A stretch of DNA of 64,000 nucleotides. Origin: Onthophagus taurus (Eukaryota; Arthropoda; Insecta; Coleoptera; Scarabaeidae). Where the stretch lies: NCBI RefSeq assembly GCF_036711975.1, contig NC_091972.1:6701001-6765000 (forward strand), read 5' to 3'. A program made the position numbers and the translations under genes. Shown here piece by piece: positions 22,105 to 34,730 of the stretch (the first letter of the stretch is position 1; every line of letters begins with the position of its first letter). The notes below the pieces were generated by a model. It had not been told where the DNA came from. It worked only from the letters and a program-made list of their open reading frames with translations, and made no database searches.

Positions 22105-23935
22105 ATAAGATATGTCAACTTATTTGGATCCAAGATACAAAATGAACTTTTTTGATGCTGATTTAACTAACGAAGCAACTCTAAAAAAAGGATACTTTAA
22201 TTAATAATTGGTGATGTTTCTACAAGGATCCTTCAAGAAATCAATTTTATAGCGAATTTTGAAAGTTATCGATGAAAATTGCAACATTAAAAATTTTATC
22301 AAAACTTCAAATATTATTTTCTCAAAAACTAAAAGTTATTTTTCAAAACGTATTAGTTCATTGGAAAGAGGACTCTTTTATTAACATTTTGGTAAATTTT
22401 CATGCTCATACTCCAAGAAATCGATTTTATACGAATTATTAAAATTTAATCGGCGAAAATTGCAAAATTCGAGAAAATTGTCGATTATTTCAAAAATTTA
22501 TTTCTCAAGAACTAAAAGTGATTTTTCAAAACGGCTTGTTGCATTAAAAAGAGAATACTTTAATTAATAATTGGTGATATTTCCACAAGGATCCTTCAAG
22601 AAATTAATTTTATAGCGATTTTTGAAAGTTATCGGATGAAAATTGCAACATTAAAAATTTTATCAAAACTTCAAATATTGTTTTCTCAAAAACTAACAGT
22701 TATTTTTCAAAACGTGTTGGTTCATTGGAAAGAGGACACTTTTATTAACATTTTGGGAAATTTTCATACTCATGTTCCAAGAAATCGATTTTATACGAAT
22801 TATTAAAATTGAATCGGCGAAAATTGCAAAATTCCAAAAAATTGTCGATTATTTCAAAAATTTATTTCTCAAGAACTAAAAGTGATTTTTCAAAACGGCT
22901 TGTTGCATTAAAAAGAGAATACTTTAATTAATAATTGGTGATATTTCCACAAGGATCCTTCAAGAAATTAATTTTATAGCGACTTTTGAAAGTTATCGGA
23001 TGAAAATTGCAACATTAAAAATTTTATCAAAACTTCAAATATTGTTTTCTCAAAAACTAACAGTTATTTTTCAAAACGTGTTGGTTCATTGGAAAGAGGA
23101 CACTTTTATTAACATTTCGGGAAATTTTCATACTCCTGTTCCAAGAAATCGATTTTATACGAATTATTAAAATTTAATCGGCGAAAATTGCAAAATTCGA
23201 AAAAATTGTCGATTATTTCAAAAATTTATTTCTCAAGAACTAAAAGTGATTTTTCAAAACGGCTTGTTGCATTAAAAAGAGAATACTTTAATTAATAATT
23301 GGTGATATTTCCACAAGGATGCTTCAAGAAATTAATTTTATAGCGATTTTTGAAAGTTATCGGATGAAAATTGCAACATTCAAAATTTTATCAAAACTTC
23401 AAATATTGTTTTCTCAAAAACTAACAGTTATTTTTCAAAACGTGTTGGTTCATTGGAAAGAGGACACTTTTATTAACATTTTGAGAAATTTTCATACTCA
23501 TGTTCCAAGAAACCGATTTTATACGAATTATTAAAATTTTATCGGCGAAAATTTCAAAATTCGAAAAATTGTCGATTATTTCAAAAATGTATTTCTCAAG
23601 AACTAAAAGTGATTTTCCAAAGCGACTTTTTGCATTAAAAAGAGGATACTTTAATTAATAATCGAAAGTGATTCTGTTAGTAATGAATGTGATGATGAAT
23701 TACAAGCGAAGACAAGAAAACTAGACGAACTTGTAACAAGAGATTCTATATATCGTATTGGGATTGTTACAATGAGGTTGCTAATGACAAACCTGATATA
23801 AATAAAGTTGTATTCAATGAAAAAAGTCCTATTGGGGTTGAACTTGATTATTATCTGCAGTGTCCAACACCTAAAAGAGATACTAATATTCCTGTTAATG
23901 GTGGAGTACTAAGTAATAGGTTTTTGATATCCGGC
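22105..23935 (+). pseudogene. hAT transposase remnant, split by satellite array
   Basis: A frame at 22110-22190 reads STYLDPRYKMNFFDADLTNE, the 'LDPRYK..FF' motif of hAT/ZBED transposases. The continuation appears only after the satellite array: IESDSVSNECDDELQ (from 23660), then after a frameshift ELDYYLQCPTPKRDTNIP (about 23838-23890), the usual hAT dimerisation-region pattern. Stops and shifts make it inactive. A possible 5' end, TAGTGATGGAACGGATAG, lies near 21990. Confidence 0.75.
22191..23660 (+). repeat. Dimeric satellite array, 364-bp unit x 4
   Basis: The phrase TACTTTAATTAATAAT recurs with its first T at 22193, 22556, 22920, 23284 and 23647, giving periods of 363-364 bp. Each unit is two diverged halves of about 182 bp. 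Both contain an 'AAGAAAT..ATTTTATA', a 'GAAAATTGCAA', a 'TTCTCAA.AACTAA.AGT' and a 'TTTTTCAAAACG' step. Units are highly similar except the first half of unit 1. There is no protein. The array lies between two parts of one hAT remnant. Confidence 0.92.
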
Positions 23936-23964
23936 CAAAGCCGGATATCGTCGGAGAAAGTTTC

Positions 23965-24172
23965 TAGTAGATGTTATCAGAAGTTTTTCAAAAACGAAAA
24001 AGTATTTTTTTTGTTTTTCGGCCATATTTTAAAAACTAAAACGACTAGATCCAAAAAGTTAGTTGAAAAATGATGAGCTCTAAGATACACAACTTTGCCC
24101 CCATTTAACCATTTCTGTATCTTATGGTTTCTGAGAACCCAATGGTGGGGGTCGAATTTGAATTACCCTGTA
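23965..24172. repeat. Solo mariner-type terminus
   Basis: Ends GAATTTGAATTACCCTGTATA and contains TGTATCTTATGGTTTCTGAGA, the phrasing of mariner-type inverted arms elsewhere in the window. No partner arm was found nearby. Confidence 0.45.
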
Positions 24173-24179
24173 TATATGA

Positions 24180-25990
24180 GTTAACAAGCTTTTACTTAAA
24201 CTAAAAATTTACTTATGCTGAATAATGAAATAGAAGTGAAATCAAAGAAAATTTAAAAAACAAGTTTTATGGAGATATTTTTTTTGGTAGGATTGGTAAG
24301 GTTAATAACACATTTAACAACTATTAGTATCTGCAAAGTGATCCCTCAGGACTGTTTGGCGGATATCCGGGCAATAATTACGGCGGCGCGAAATAAATCC
24401 CAAATCCATTAATGCGTTCGTGTCGAAGCGGATGCGAAACAAATAGGCGGGTACCATCTCCCCGTTTCCGGGGTTAATATTTCCCAATCAGCGCTAATTT
24501 TAAATAACACGGAGTTTTCGCACGGTCGCCAACGGTTTAATGGGAAATAATGAGCGGACTAATTAGCGAGCTTGTTCACCGTCGACGCGGATCACAGCCC
24601 GATTTAATATTTTACTCGAACGATCGTTACTCAAAACACGTTTTTGCATTAACTAAAAACTAGATTTTCCATTATAAATTAACTTAACTAACAATAAGAT
24701 GTGAAAGAAATCATTTTTGAGTAGTATTAAAAAACGATTTTTTACATAAAGAATTTAATGTGTAGAAGTAATACATTAAGGAAGAAACCGTAAAAATAAG
24801 GATGGAAAAGGGGGTCGGAAAATGGCACATCTCGTAAAATCAAGTCACCTCAGTTATGGGGTGTAATTCTCGTTTCCAACGAGTTTCCCGGGATCACCCC
24901 CGGCGCCGTTACCGCCGCTTACCGTCGGAGCGTAACGGCGTCCCGTGCTCCACAGGTCTCCAATTTTTGCAAGCTCCACACAGCCCATCCGAAATTCATC
25001 CACTTTGTATGTATAGTATGTGAAATTGGGGCTCCAAAGCGAGACGATCTACAGATTGGGGCGCACACGTCGAATGGATTGAGATAGCCCCATACCCATT
25101 ACAACTATCGTTAAGATTGATCAGATTTTCCATTCTACGATGTCTTTGTGTTCTTCTTATCTTTATAACTTTGTTAAGATAAAAAAAAATTAACTTTTCT
25201 TTTTAATTTCTTTTTGATTTTAGAGCTTTATTTTTTAGTTAGCTGTACGTAAGCATCGTTTTGGTTTTTATTCCGATATCGAGGAATGCGATGTAGGGGA
25301 TGACATAAATCCGAAGGGCATTCATTCTTCCATTATGTTCGCGGATGATATAGTGTCGGAGCGCACTTTACGGGCACAACTGGACGGTCCCTTTTTTTTT
25401 GCTGTTCTCTCCTCCTTTTACGTTTCCTCTTCTCGTTCCTTTATCGTCTTATTACTATTAGGGAGCGGTCGTAAATCTACCGATTGGGCAGCAGCAGACG
25501 GTTCCGTTCGATCTCTCGTGGGATCACGCTGTGGACTCTTAAGGATTTTTCAAAAACCAGAGGATTCACATCGAGGGGGTTAGTTATTGCATTTTAGTTT
25601 AATGAACTATGAAATTTCGTTTTGAATTTTATAAAAAATTATTCTAATCGCTTGTTGTCTAAACTTTAAGTTTTGTGTAACGTGAATTAAAGCCGTATTT
25701 TACTTCGATACGTCGTTAGGGTAATCTAAAATTGGTACTTCGCCCCCCCGGGCAAACGTTTGTTCGCGCAAGATAACTCTTAGGGTTACGTTTAGTTTAC
25801 CCTCGGTGCATGTGCGAGCACGAAGCGTAGGGGGGTAAATCAACCCCAAAGGGGTGTTAATCCTCATGCGAGCGTGATGTATCGCCGCACGTCTTTCTCC
25901 GTACCGCTTGTAATCGCTTGCTAATTATTTATCAAACATTCACACGCCAAACAAGAAGATGGAATAAATCAATAAACCACCACCAAAACA
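24180..25990. other. Non-coding interval with GC-rich blocks
   Basis: GC-richer stretches lie at about 24350-24620, 24830-25120, 25320-25580 and 25740-25910, with AT-rich spacers. No frame with recognisable protein content. Confidence 0.35.
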
Positions 25991-26040
25991 TATGTTTATA
26001 CCGGGAATATCACATAACTCGCAATATATAAATGCTGTAA

Positions 26041-26483
26041 CCAATGTTTCTGGTGCTAGGTCTAGTATTAGTTATGGTTTTCGTTCAATAAAAATATACC
26101 ACAATCTAACGCTGAATAACAATTAAAACTAACACTAGACTTAGAACTAGAAACATTCGGATTTAGCCGCACGTCTCTCAAGACGGCTAAACCCGAATGA
26201 TTCTAGTTCTTGGTCTTGTGTTAGTTCTGGTGATAGTGTAAAACTAGAACTAACACTAGACTTAGAACTAGAAACATTCGGATTTAGCCGCACGTCTCTC
26301 AAGACGGCTAAACCCGAATGATTCTAGTTCTAGGTCTAGTGTTAGTTCTAGTTTTAGTTCAATAAAAATATGTAACATAATGATATCTTATGTTAACTAG
26401 TCCTACCACTGTCACTAGAACTAACATTACACTTAAAACTAAAAATATTCAGACACGCTACATTTTATATGGGACAAAGTTAA
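26041..26483 (-). repeat. Hairpin-bearing repeat, copy A (two hairpins)
   Basis: Built from alternating AACTAACACTAGACTTAGAA-like arms and near-perfect hairpins at 26154-26199 and 26275-26320. Each hairpin pairs CATTCGG.TTTAGCC with GGCTAAACCCGAATG around an inner GTCT/AGAC stem. The two hairpin units are tandem with a 121-bp period. The same family, in the opposite orientation, lies at 59697-60135. There is no coding capacity. Confidence 0.88.
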
Positions 26484-26489
26484 GGGGAA

Positions 26490-28260
26490 ATATATTTTTG
26501 TATATTGGATTTTAAGTGAAAGTTACTGCAAATGAAACCTTTGAAAGAAATTATTACTTTATACTCAAAAAAAATGTCATGAATATATGATTTCTAATTA
26601 AAATTTAGGCGTTATACTAACTTATTCAAGATTTGTTGGAAAGACAAGTAGCTTTTGAAATTATACTATAGGATTAATAAAATAATGATAAAATTTATTA
26701 TAATTTAAAAAATTATTTTAATTCTATAGGTGTAGTTAGTTTTTTTTGTGTTTTTAGATGTATCATTGCTATGAGGGAGGATAACCAGGGGTGTTCGTTC
26801 CTCTGGCAGAGAGGGTGGCAGCAGGAACGCGCAGAGGCAGCCGCTCGTCCCCGCAATATCCGCATTCCTGGAGCTGGAATCCGCTGCTGACAGTGGCCCG
26901 ATATTGCGCGCCTCGTCTGATAACGACTGCTCGAGGAATGTCGTTAGCCTTTTCCCAAAAATAACGTTTAGACAGTGTTATTTATGGTTGTCACAGAAGT
27001 CGACTTCGGCGTCCCGATATTAAATCCCTCAACCCTCGCAGCATCCCAACTCATCCACCACCAGCACTTCGAAACCCCCAAAAACATTACTTGTATTGTT
27101 TACCTTCGCCTTACACATCCATTAAAACAATTAAATAATTGTATTGAAAAAGAGAACATTCCGAAACATAATGAAATATTTTTAGAATGACAAAGCTTGC
27201 ATATTTACTTTTAGCTTATTATGGATTTTTTGAAAAAGGAATAGAAATTACACGTTTATTGCGTTTATAACAAACCTGCTTAAAGCGACGAAGTTTATGC
27301 AATTATCCGAGTTTATCGGTCAATTACTTTCACCATTTGCATCGTCTTCTTTGCTATCGATACCATTAAATCCTAATATAGACATAGTATCGGCAAGTTT
27401 TCGATTAATATAATCCAACCATGTCCTGAAGCAAGTAGAAATGTTCATGAATGTTAAAACCGAAAAATTTGATTCACCTAAGGGAAAGAAAGGGAATTAG
27501 AAACTCTTGGATTGTGCTTTCTTATTTAAAAAGTACTTTCCCTATATGTACAATATTTACGAATATTCAATTCATATAAAACAATAACAATTTATTTATT
27601 GCGGCTAAATACACCAAATAAAAGTAATAATAATTAGTCGAAGTTGATGTTGTTGTCCATTTTTTAACCAATTTTTTCTTTAATTTAGAGGTAACAAAGG
27701 TTTTTTGTGAGTTTTGCACATTTACTGGTTAGTAAGCCAGTAATGTCTGTTCTAGCAGACATCTTCAGAATAGCTACAAAAGTTGAATTTTTGATAATTT
27801 AAACATGTTACATTTTAGAATTAAAGTAAATTAAATGTAAATAAAATGATACTTGTAGAGTAACGTACAAGTTGAAAATAAAATTTTTTTTGAACAGCAG
27901 AAACTATTATATTGTTAAACTAATGGCGAAATTCTAAAGTAAGTTTTGGAATCTTTTTAGTGTTACGAAATTTATTGTATACCTTACACCTATGTCCTTC
28001 ATTGGTGGATTAACAATATGAACTCCAGTTATTACAGATTGACTTGCCTCTATATTCACCTAAGATGGTTCAAAACAACAAGCTTTGAAATTTGCTTCAA
28101 TCTGATCAAGATTCTGCAAGATTTTCTCCAAATCTTCTTCAGTTTTCACACTTCGCGTGGAATTCCTTTTTTTTATGTATTATGCATAGCACAATTGTAT
28201 AACACCTAGTAAATACATAGTAATTAATTATTTATTTTTAACACCAAATTAAACTTGATA
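26490..28260. other. Non-coding interval
   Basis: A GC-richer block at about 26780-27080 includes a CT-rich to GC-rich stretch. The rest is AT-rich and holds no recognisable gene. The last 250 bases may be a rearranged flank of the antisense LINE that follows. Confidence 0.35.
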
Positions 28261-28264
28261 ATGT

Positions 28265-29215
28265 GCAACATCCAGAAATACGGCGGTGCAGACTTTATTT
28301 TCTTCCATTGCTATTTGGATAGCATTCGTTATTCTATGCACTTGATCTATTGTTGCATGTTTATTCCGAAACGCAAATTGATGTGGTGGTATTAGAGCTT
28401 TTTCTTCTAAGACAGGTTTTAGTCTGTTTAATAGTAATTTTTCAAGCAGTTTTGATAGTAAGGGTAATAGTGAGGTTGGCCTGTATGATGTAACATCTGG
28501 GGGGTTTACCAGGTTTTGGTATCATTATTATTTCATCAACTTTTCATATGCTTGGGAAGTATTTCTGTTTAAAAGCAGCATTAATTATGTGTAATAGTTT
28601 TGTAATCGCCCGTTTTGGTAGATGTTTCAATGTTTTTCCATTAATTAGGTCATAACCTACTGATTTCTTCATATTTAGTTTTGTATGTCATAATACAGTT
28701 CTTTCATTCTTACACATGGTATATTACTCTGCTGATCACTTTGAATTACGCTAGGGACACTATTTAGCATAGTTGTTGGACTGTCTGATGTAAAAGTTTC
28801 TTTTAGATGTTCAGCAAACAAATTAACTTTTCTTGATTACTCTTAGCCCAATTTCCATTATTATTTCGAATTGGAGGTGTATGTGTTTTTGGAACTTTAA
28901 GCTTTCTTGTTGCCTTCCACAGAGAATAATCAGTACTGGCATCGTCAGTAAGGTCTTTTAAGCAATTTTGAATAGTATTATCTTTGTGGCTATCTGTTAA
29001 TGCTCTTAATTCGGCTGTTATTTTATTTAATTTAGTTTTATCACTAGGAATTCTATTGGTTTGCCATTTCTTTCTTGCTCTAATGAATTTAGGATAAATA
29101 TAGAGGTTATTAATATTAGGTTTTGGTGTTGAGGCCGTTTTGTATGTCTTTTAAGAACTTTTTTACTTCATTGTTTCGCGTGGCATGATCAATTAGACAT
29201 TGATTTTCAAAAAGC
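28265..29215 (-). pseudogene. Jockey-type LINE: linker and N-terminal reverse transcriptase, antisense
   Basis: The minus strand reads through the endonuclease-RT linker (YPKFIRARKKWQTNRIPS, DASTDYSLWKATRKLK), then FAEHLKETFTSDSP-like residues, SYRPTSLLPLLSKLLEKLLL and HQFAFRNKHATIDQVHRITN, ending in motif A, VFLDVA, at about 28275. The catalytic motif-A Asp is there, but the following AFDKVWH and everything beyond are missing. At least three frameshifts or stops occur. It is a 5' and 3' truncated, dead copy. Confidence 0.9.
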
Positions 29216-29389
29216 TATTGTAGACGTTGAAAATATTGTTGCTTACTACTTAGAGAAATTATGTCAAAATTAAAAAAAATCAATTTGGAGATCTTTTCGA
29301 AAGATGCACTTTCAGTTCTGTATTCTTTAACTTTTGAAGTTAGCAACAAATAAGGTAATAAACAGTAATCAGAGATTATCTTCAATATA

Positions 29390-31480
29390 AACAACATTCT
29401 CCACGTTGCTAAATCGATCTTTTATAAACGCAAAATTTCTGTTGACATATGTTTCAATTATTATTCTTCATAACTAAATTACATACAATATCTTAAAGCT
29501 TACAAATGTTGTTAATATATGCATACGTACATAATGATTCATTATTTTGTTGTCGGCGAATATAAATGGCAAAATTAATAAAGTGACTACAAGAATATCA
29601 ATGAAATTTTTCAGAAACAAATTCTTGGAATTTTCAGTCGAAAATTTCCGAAAGAATTTTTATTTATTTTTTAGTTCTTTTTCCTCAAAGAATTTTTTTC
29701 TTGTTAATCTTGGGTATATGAACGGGGTATATTACGTTATCGGATTTCAAGCTCTCACACGAGCGACTCGGGCGAGTACCGCTCCACCACCTACCGTGGT
29801 TCGGTCTCGAAACCGGCGCGAAATAACTCCAGGGATCAACGTAATGCCCGACTCGGCCATAAATTAAAGTATCGCGTCATCCTATTGTGTTACTTAATCC
29901 GATCTCTTGCCCGGGTCCCGCTTACGACGACGACGCCGCTGCAGTACTTCACTCTTTGAGCCCGTTGTCCTCTTCCTTTTTTTTTCTTTCTTTTTTTTAT
30001 TTTTCTTTTTCTCCCATCTCACGCTTGGTCATCCATTACAACCCAACCTAAGCTCGTTTCCCGTTCTTAAAACTCCAACGAAGCAAGAATAAAAAATAGA
30101 AAAAAGATTTAATCACCGTTTCAAATTCAAAACATTTTTTTTCTTAATGAACTTTAAAAGTGTAGTATTAGTAACACGACCGAAAACTGCAAAGTAAGCC
30201 GATTTTCGACTTTTCCCTTTGCGCGCGAAGCTTTATAACCGAAGGGAAGGGCGATAAGTGAAATAAATTTAAAAGTTTTCCGAGGGCGCTACTATACAGG
30301 GGCGACTTGAGAGCCGCGATAACGGATTTAATGAACCCTATCGTCTTCGTCGTGTGAATGGGACCTATACCTTGGACACAAAGCCCTTACATAATTTATG
30401 GTCGACCCATGTGATTGTTGCATGCCACCAAAACCCAAACACTCCCTAAAGTGGAAATTACAACTAAAATTAATGAAAAGTTAAAAAAAGAATCTTTTAT
30501 TTTAATTTAATCTTGTGAAAGCGAATCTGATTCTAAAAATACCACTTTATTCCATCAATCTATTGTGATAGGTGATTAATTACTTGTTTTTTTTTTCTAA
30601 ACTTAAATGTCGCTTAACATATGACACATGCAGAAAATACTTACATTAGAGAAAACGAAAACGATGATGATAATTTCAAATTTGCTTTTAATCGTTATTG
30701 TCGTTGAAAGCGTAACTTTTATAAACTCGCGGAAATAGAAAGCTGGAAATTACACGTTATAGATATATAGATGGGCATTATCTGTTGGCACCAATTTTTC
30801 TCTTTGTATCCATTCTGTGTTAATGACACTGCCGAAAATTGGTTTATAGGCAATAGATCCGGTGATTATTTCGGCATAATGTGGACTATTTAAAATGAGC
30901 AACACGGGGGCGTAAATTATCGCCTCGGATAAGCCGCAATTAAGATATTATTTAGTGGAGAATGCGGCGCTAATAAACATATGGTGTTGTTTATTTCCAA
31001 CCGGACGGTGACTCGCGTAATGGATCGTAAATAATCTCGAAGCGGTTTTCACTGTCCAACAACCATTTGACTCATCATCAATGAAAATAATTGTCATGTT
31101 AAAATATATAAGACAAAAAAAGTAAACTAGAAAAATATAGAAAATCAAACCTTGTTTTGTTCAAAACTGGCACGTTAAATTAAGGTAATAAAAGGTATCA
31201 TGTTAGATAATTAGAGGTTATATTGAAAACGAAGGAAATTATATCCCAAACAATAATTGAGATATCATGATAATTGGACAGCGTTATACATCACTTGACT
31301 AAGCGACATTTTATCGTTTTTAGAGATTTTCATGCTGTCTGGTAGGTAAAGGTATCTCAGAAAGAATTCCGAAAGCCCTAAAATACTATTTGTTTTAAAG
31401 AATAAAGCTAAGCGCCAATCACGTTATACGATTTTTAGTCTGATTTGTATCCTACGTCTAAGAACCGACTTAGATACGAG
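29390..31480. other. Non-coding interval with GC-rich block
   Basis: About 29740-30350 is GC-richer with CpG and a pyrimidine tract near 29980. The rest is AT-rich. No gene recognised. Confidence 0.35.
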
Positions 31481-31484
31481 ATTA

Positions 31485-32296
31485 ACTAACACTAGAACTA
31501 GATCAATGTCAACTTTAATTTTATTATTATATTCGTAATCTTCATAAAATAACCTTTAAAGTGAAAACAAAAGTCCAAACTTGATGCATTTATCTCAAAA
31601 AACTAAAAAGTTCGAACTTTCTACTTTTAATTTTGACATATTTGTCAACTTCATAAAAAATCCTTTAAAATGAGTCCAAACTCGACATATTTAACTTTAA
31701 TATTAATGGAAATACAATCACTTCCGGTTTGAAACGTCAACGTCAATTTTGACATATTTGTCATCTTCATTAAAAAACCTTTAAAATGAGTCCAAAGATG
31801 ACGCACTTATCTCAAAAAACAAAAAAGTTAGAATAAAAAACATTAAACCCAAAGTTAGCAACAATGAAGATAGCAATTTAATTTTTAAATATTAATACCA
31901 ACCTTGATTTTTGATTTTTTTTATTATACTTCCGTTCTTGTGAAAAAATTTTGACACATTTTATAAAAATTAAGAATATGTTAAAATGACATTGACATTT
32001 CAAACCGGAAGTTGACCATAACTTTATTAGTATTGAAAATAAATATGTCGTGTTTGTACTCATTTTAAAGGATTTTTCACGACGATTACAAATATGTCAA
32101 AACTGACGTTGACATTCTTAACCGGAAGTTGACCATAACTTTATTAATATTGAAGGTAAATATGTCGTGTTTGTACTCATTTTAAAGGATTTTTAATGAA
32201 GATTACAAATATGTCAAAATTGAGGTTGACGTTTTAAACCTGAAGTTAGTTATCATATAATAGAAGTTTTATAACTGAAGTTAATCTAGTGTTAGT
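31485..32296. repeat. Large foldback repeat (about 810 bp) with tandem sub-units
   Basis: The left end CTAACACTAGAACTAGATC and right end ATCTAGTGTTAGTCAC are inverted. The arms share TTTTGACATATTTGT, CCTTTAAAATGAGT and CTTCCGGTTT in opposite orientation on the two sides. On the right arm a 118-bp sub-unit repeats (ATGTCGTGTTTGTACTCATT at 32044 and 32162). There is no coding capacity. The ends recall the CTAGTGTTAGTTCTAG arms of the hairpin repeat family. Confidence 0.75.
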
Positions 32297-32299
32297 CAC

Positions 32300-34280
32300 T
32301 TTTCCGCACTTTCTTTTTATTTTGAACGTGTTTTTGGGTCATTTCATATTGATTAAAAGTTTCTTAATATTTCTTTTTTTAAAAAAGGGCGTTCTTAATT
32401 TCATTTTACAACTTTTCAAACTTTAATTTTGTGAATTAGTAACTTATAATCTGATTTCGACTTTGATATGTGATCTTTTTTGACAAAACTTTGAAATTTG
32501 TTTGTAAAATGGATAAGATGAGAGATGTTAATCTAGTCGTAGAGTCTCTGAAGATGGCCAAAGGCCGAAACTGGTTAGACTTAAATTCTATGTAAAATAA
32601 AAACCAGTTTAAAAGTACAAAATCAAACTCTGGATTATTTTCTTCAAAAATTTTTACACGAATCATCATTTTGTTTCTAGTTTTAGTGATTAAATTTATG
32701 CCACGACTTACAGAAACACCCTGTATGTCCTCTGTGCTTGTGATAGCTGTCATCAGTGTTCTGTGATAAAAATGGACAGGCACCAAACAATTTTCAATAG
32801 TTTGAGCCTGTCTATTCTGAGAAGTCTTTTATTTTTAGAGAGATGAAAACGAAAATGCCGTTTTTCTCAACATTATTCATTTGTCGTTTAGTCAAGCATG
32901 CATAACGCGGTCCAATTACTCTAGTTTTAACATGCCATAAATTTCCATAAACCAAGTTGTTATGATTTTTTATTATGAACATTTTAAATATCGTATTTCA
33001 AATCCTAATTGGGATATCTTGATAAGATAAGTGTTTTAAAAGAAGTTTAATCTAGTTACAGTGTGCCATAAATATTTTCTTAGTTTCTATAACCCTAATT
33101 GTTGCGTTTTTGTAATCACACGAAAGATATCACGATAATAAAAAAAATACGACAAATAATACTCGAGTGGTACAAAAACATTTTTATTCTTAATCTTAGA
33201 AAAGAAAAGTGTTAGTCGTTTATGTGAGAGCACTCAGTTTAGAAATAGTAGCTTTTAAAATGTGACATGTATTTTCTGTTTAACGGGATGGTGCAACAAT
33301 ACCATGAAATGATTTAGACACTTAATTAAAAACAAAGTTATGGTGATTACATTAAAAAATGTATTTAACAAATTTATTCTGTTAACTTGAGCTTCTTTCG
33401 TGGATACTTGGCATTACTTGGCATGGAATCTTTCAGTGAAAATAAATTATTTTAAACTTTGACCAGACTTGATCTCGAACCCAATTCAATCCGAAACCAG
33501 ACTTCAACTCAAACCCAATCCGAATCAGAACCCAACCAGAATCCAACTCGAACCTCAATTAAGTCCAATAAGTTGAATTCATCAAATCAAATCTTTTTTA
33601 TTTTTACATAAATAAATTCTTAATTTTTATAAACCTATATGTTACAATTGTTTTAATCACACTCTATATGTTTGTTACTTATGAAGGCTACATCAAATAT
33701 AAAGAAAATTAAAAATGCTGTATCTTAACGACTCTCAGTCACTTTTTTTTGGTTTGTTGAAAAAAAAATTTATTAATAGAAATTGAGATTTATATAATAA
33801 ATGAAAGTTAAAAATCAATCTTTCTTTCAAACTATCAATTAAATACGCTGTTGATACGTTATAATTGTCATGGTTAAATAAAAAATAACTGTGAAATTTA
33901 GTACGGTTTCTCTAAAAGACCTCAACCCACGGGAAATCCGTTATAGGTATATCGAGATCACGACGAGAAGTAACGTAGATTTTACTTTCTACTGGGAGCA
34001 CCATTTAAAATCCGCTTAAGATTTATGTTCGCGCCGGTAGAGGTGCGTTTACTATAATATTTTCATAGCTAGCGCGAACGTGTTCTTTATCTTTCAGGTC
34101 ACTTTCACCTCGTTGTCTTCATTGTTCAAAAACCAAAAACTAATTTCCTACTTCGTTCATGTGTTAATTAGAAAAGAAAACAAATTAAACGGTTAAATTA
34201 AATCTTTTCAATCTGCTTTCATTATTATAAAAGACACAATCGTTAAATCAATTATATTAAAATTAAATTTTTTCTCTATT
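32300..34280. other. Non-coding interval with repeat scraps
   Basis: Contains GAAGATGGCCAAAGGCCGAA (about 32551), a phrase that recurs in insect LINE 3' ends. It also holds a solo CACCCTGTA mariner-type terminus near 32717-32730 and a degenerate minisatellite of AACCCAA/CCGAA words at 33475-33575. No gene recognised. Confidence 0.35.
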
Positions 34281-34282
34281 TC

Positions 34283-34462
34283 TTAGTCCTTTTTTTCCTT
34301 TTCATCTTTGGCCTTTTGTTTTTGTCTCATTTTTTCGGCATCTCTAAATTTTCTTTGTTCCAATGTGAGACCATCGCTTGTGGAAGATTTCTTTTTGGAA
34401 TTTTCTTGTTGTTTCTTTTGGTTTTTTTGTCGAGCTAAATCTCGTTGGTTACCACGAGTCAT
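34283..34462 (-). CDS. SERF-like small EDRK-rich protein
   Basis: A 59-residue highly charged protein starting [18 protein letters not shown], the signature N-terminus of the SERF/4F5 family. It is followed by a Lys/Ser/Asp linker ([10 protein letters not shown]) and the helical REKMRQKQ-type tail ending DEKEKKD. SERF proteins bind acidic or amyloid-prone partners and promote amyloid conversion; they are soluble and found in nucleus and cytoplasm. The frame stays open eight codons further upstream but has no ATG there, so the MTRGNQ start is chosen. It is a single exon, with no clear AATAAA downstream. Its 3' end faces away from the cuticular cluster, and its promoter lies about 270 bp from the 3' end of the next gene. 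Confidence 0.88.
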   Translation of the reverse strand: MTRGNQRDLARQKNQKKQQENSKKKSSTSDGLTLEQRKFRDAEKMRQKQKAKDEKEKKD

Positions 34463-34642
34463 TATTTTATGTTGATTATTTTGCACATTTATTTTTAGAT
34501 TAGAATTCCTTTGAATTGGATTAAAAATTTTCTGTCATCATAAAAAGTTGTCAACGAAAATATTTAACTAGTAACTGAATTGTGACAGGGTCATATAACA
34601 ACATAATAAATAACTACACGACGTTATTAAAAAAAGAACAAG

Positions 34643-34648
34643 TTTATT
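34643..34648 (-). terminator. Poly(A) signal of cuticular gene A
   Basis: AATAAA on the minus strand, about 85 bases after the stop codon of the gene at 34731-35583. Confidence 0.6.
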
Positions 34649-34730
34649 ATTAAAATTATAAAATAAAATTAGTTAACACAGCAATAACAAGTAAGTAATC
34701 AACAAGAATTAAAAAAAATTAAAAAATAGA

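Noticed and set aside
33475-33575. AACCC-type words considered as telomeric repeat
   Set aside because: Not TTAGG or TCAGG in either orientation, and the words vary too much.
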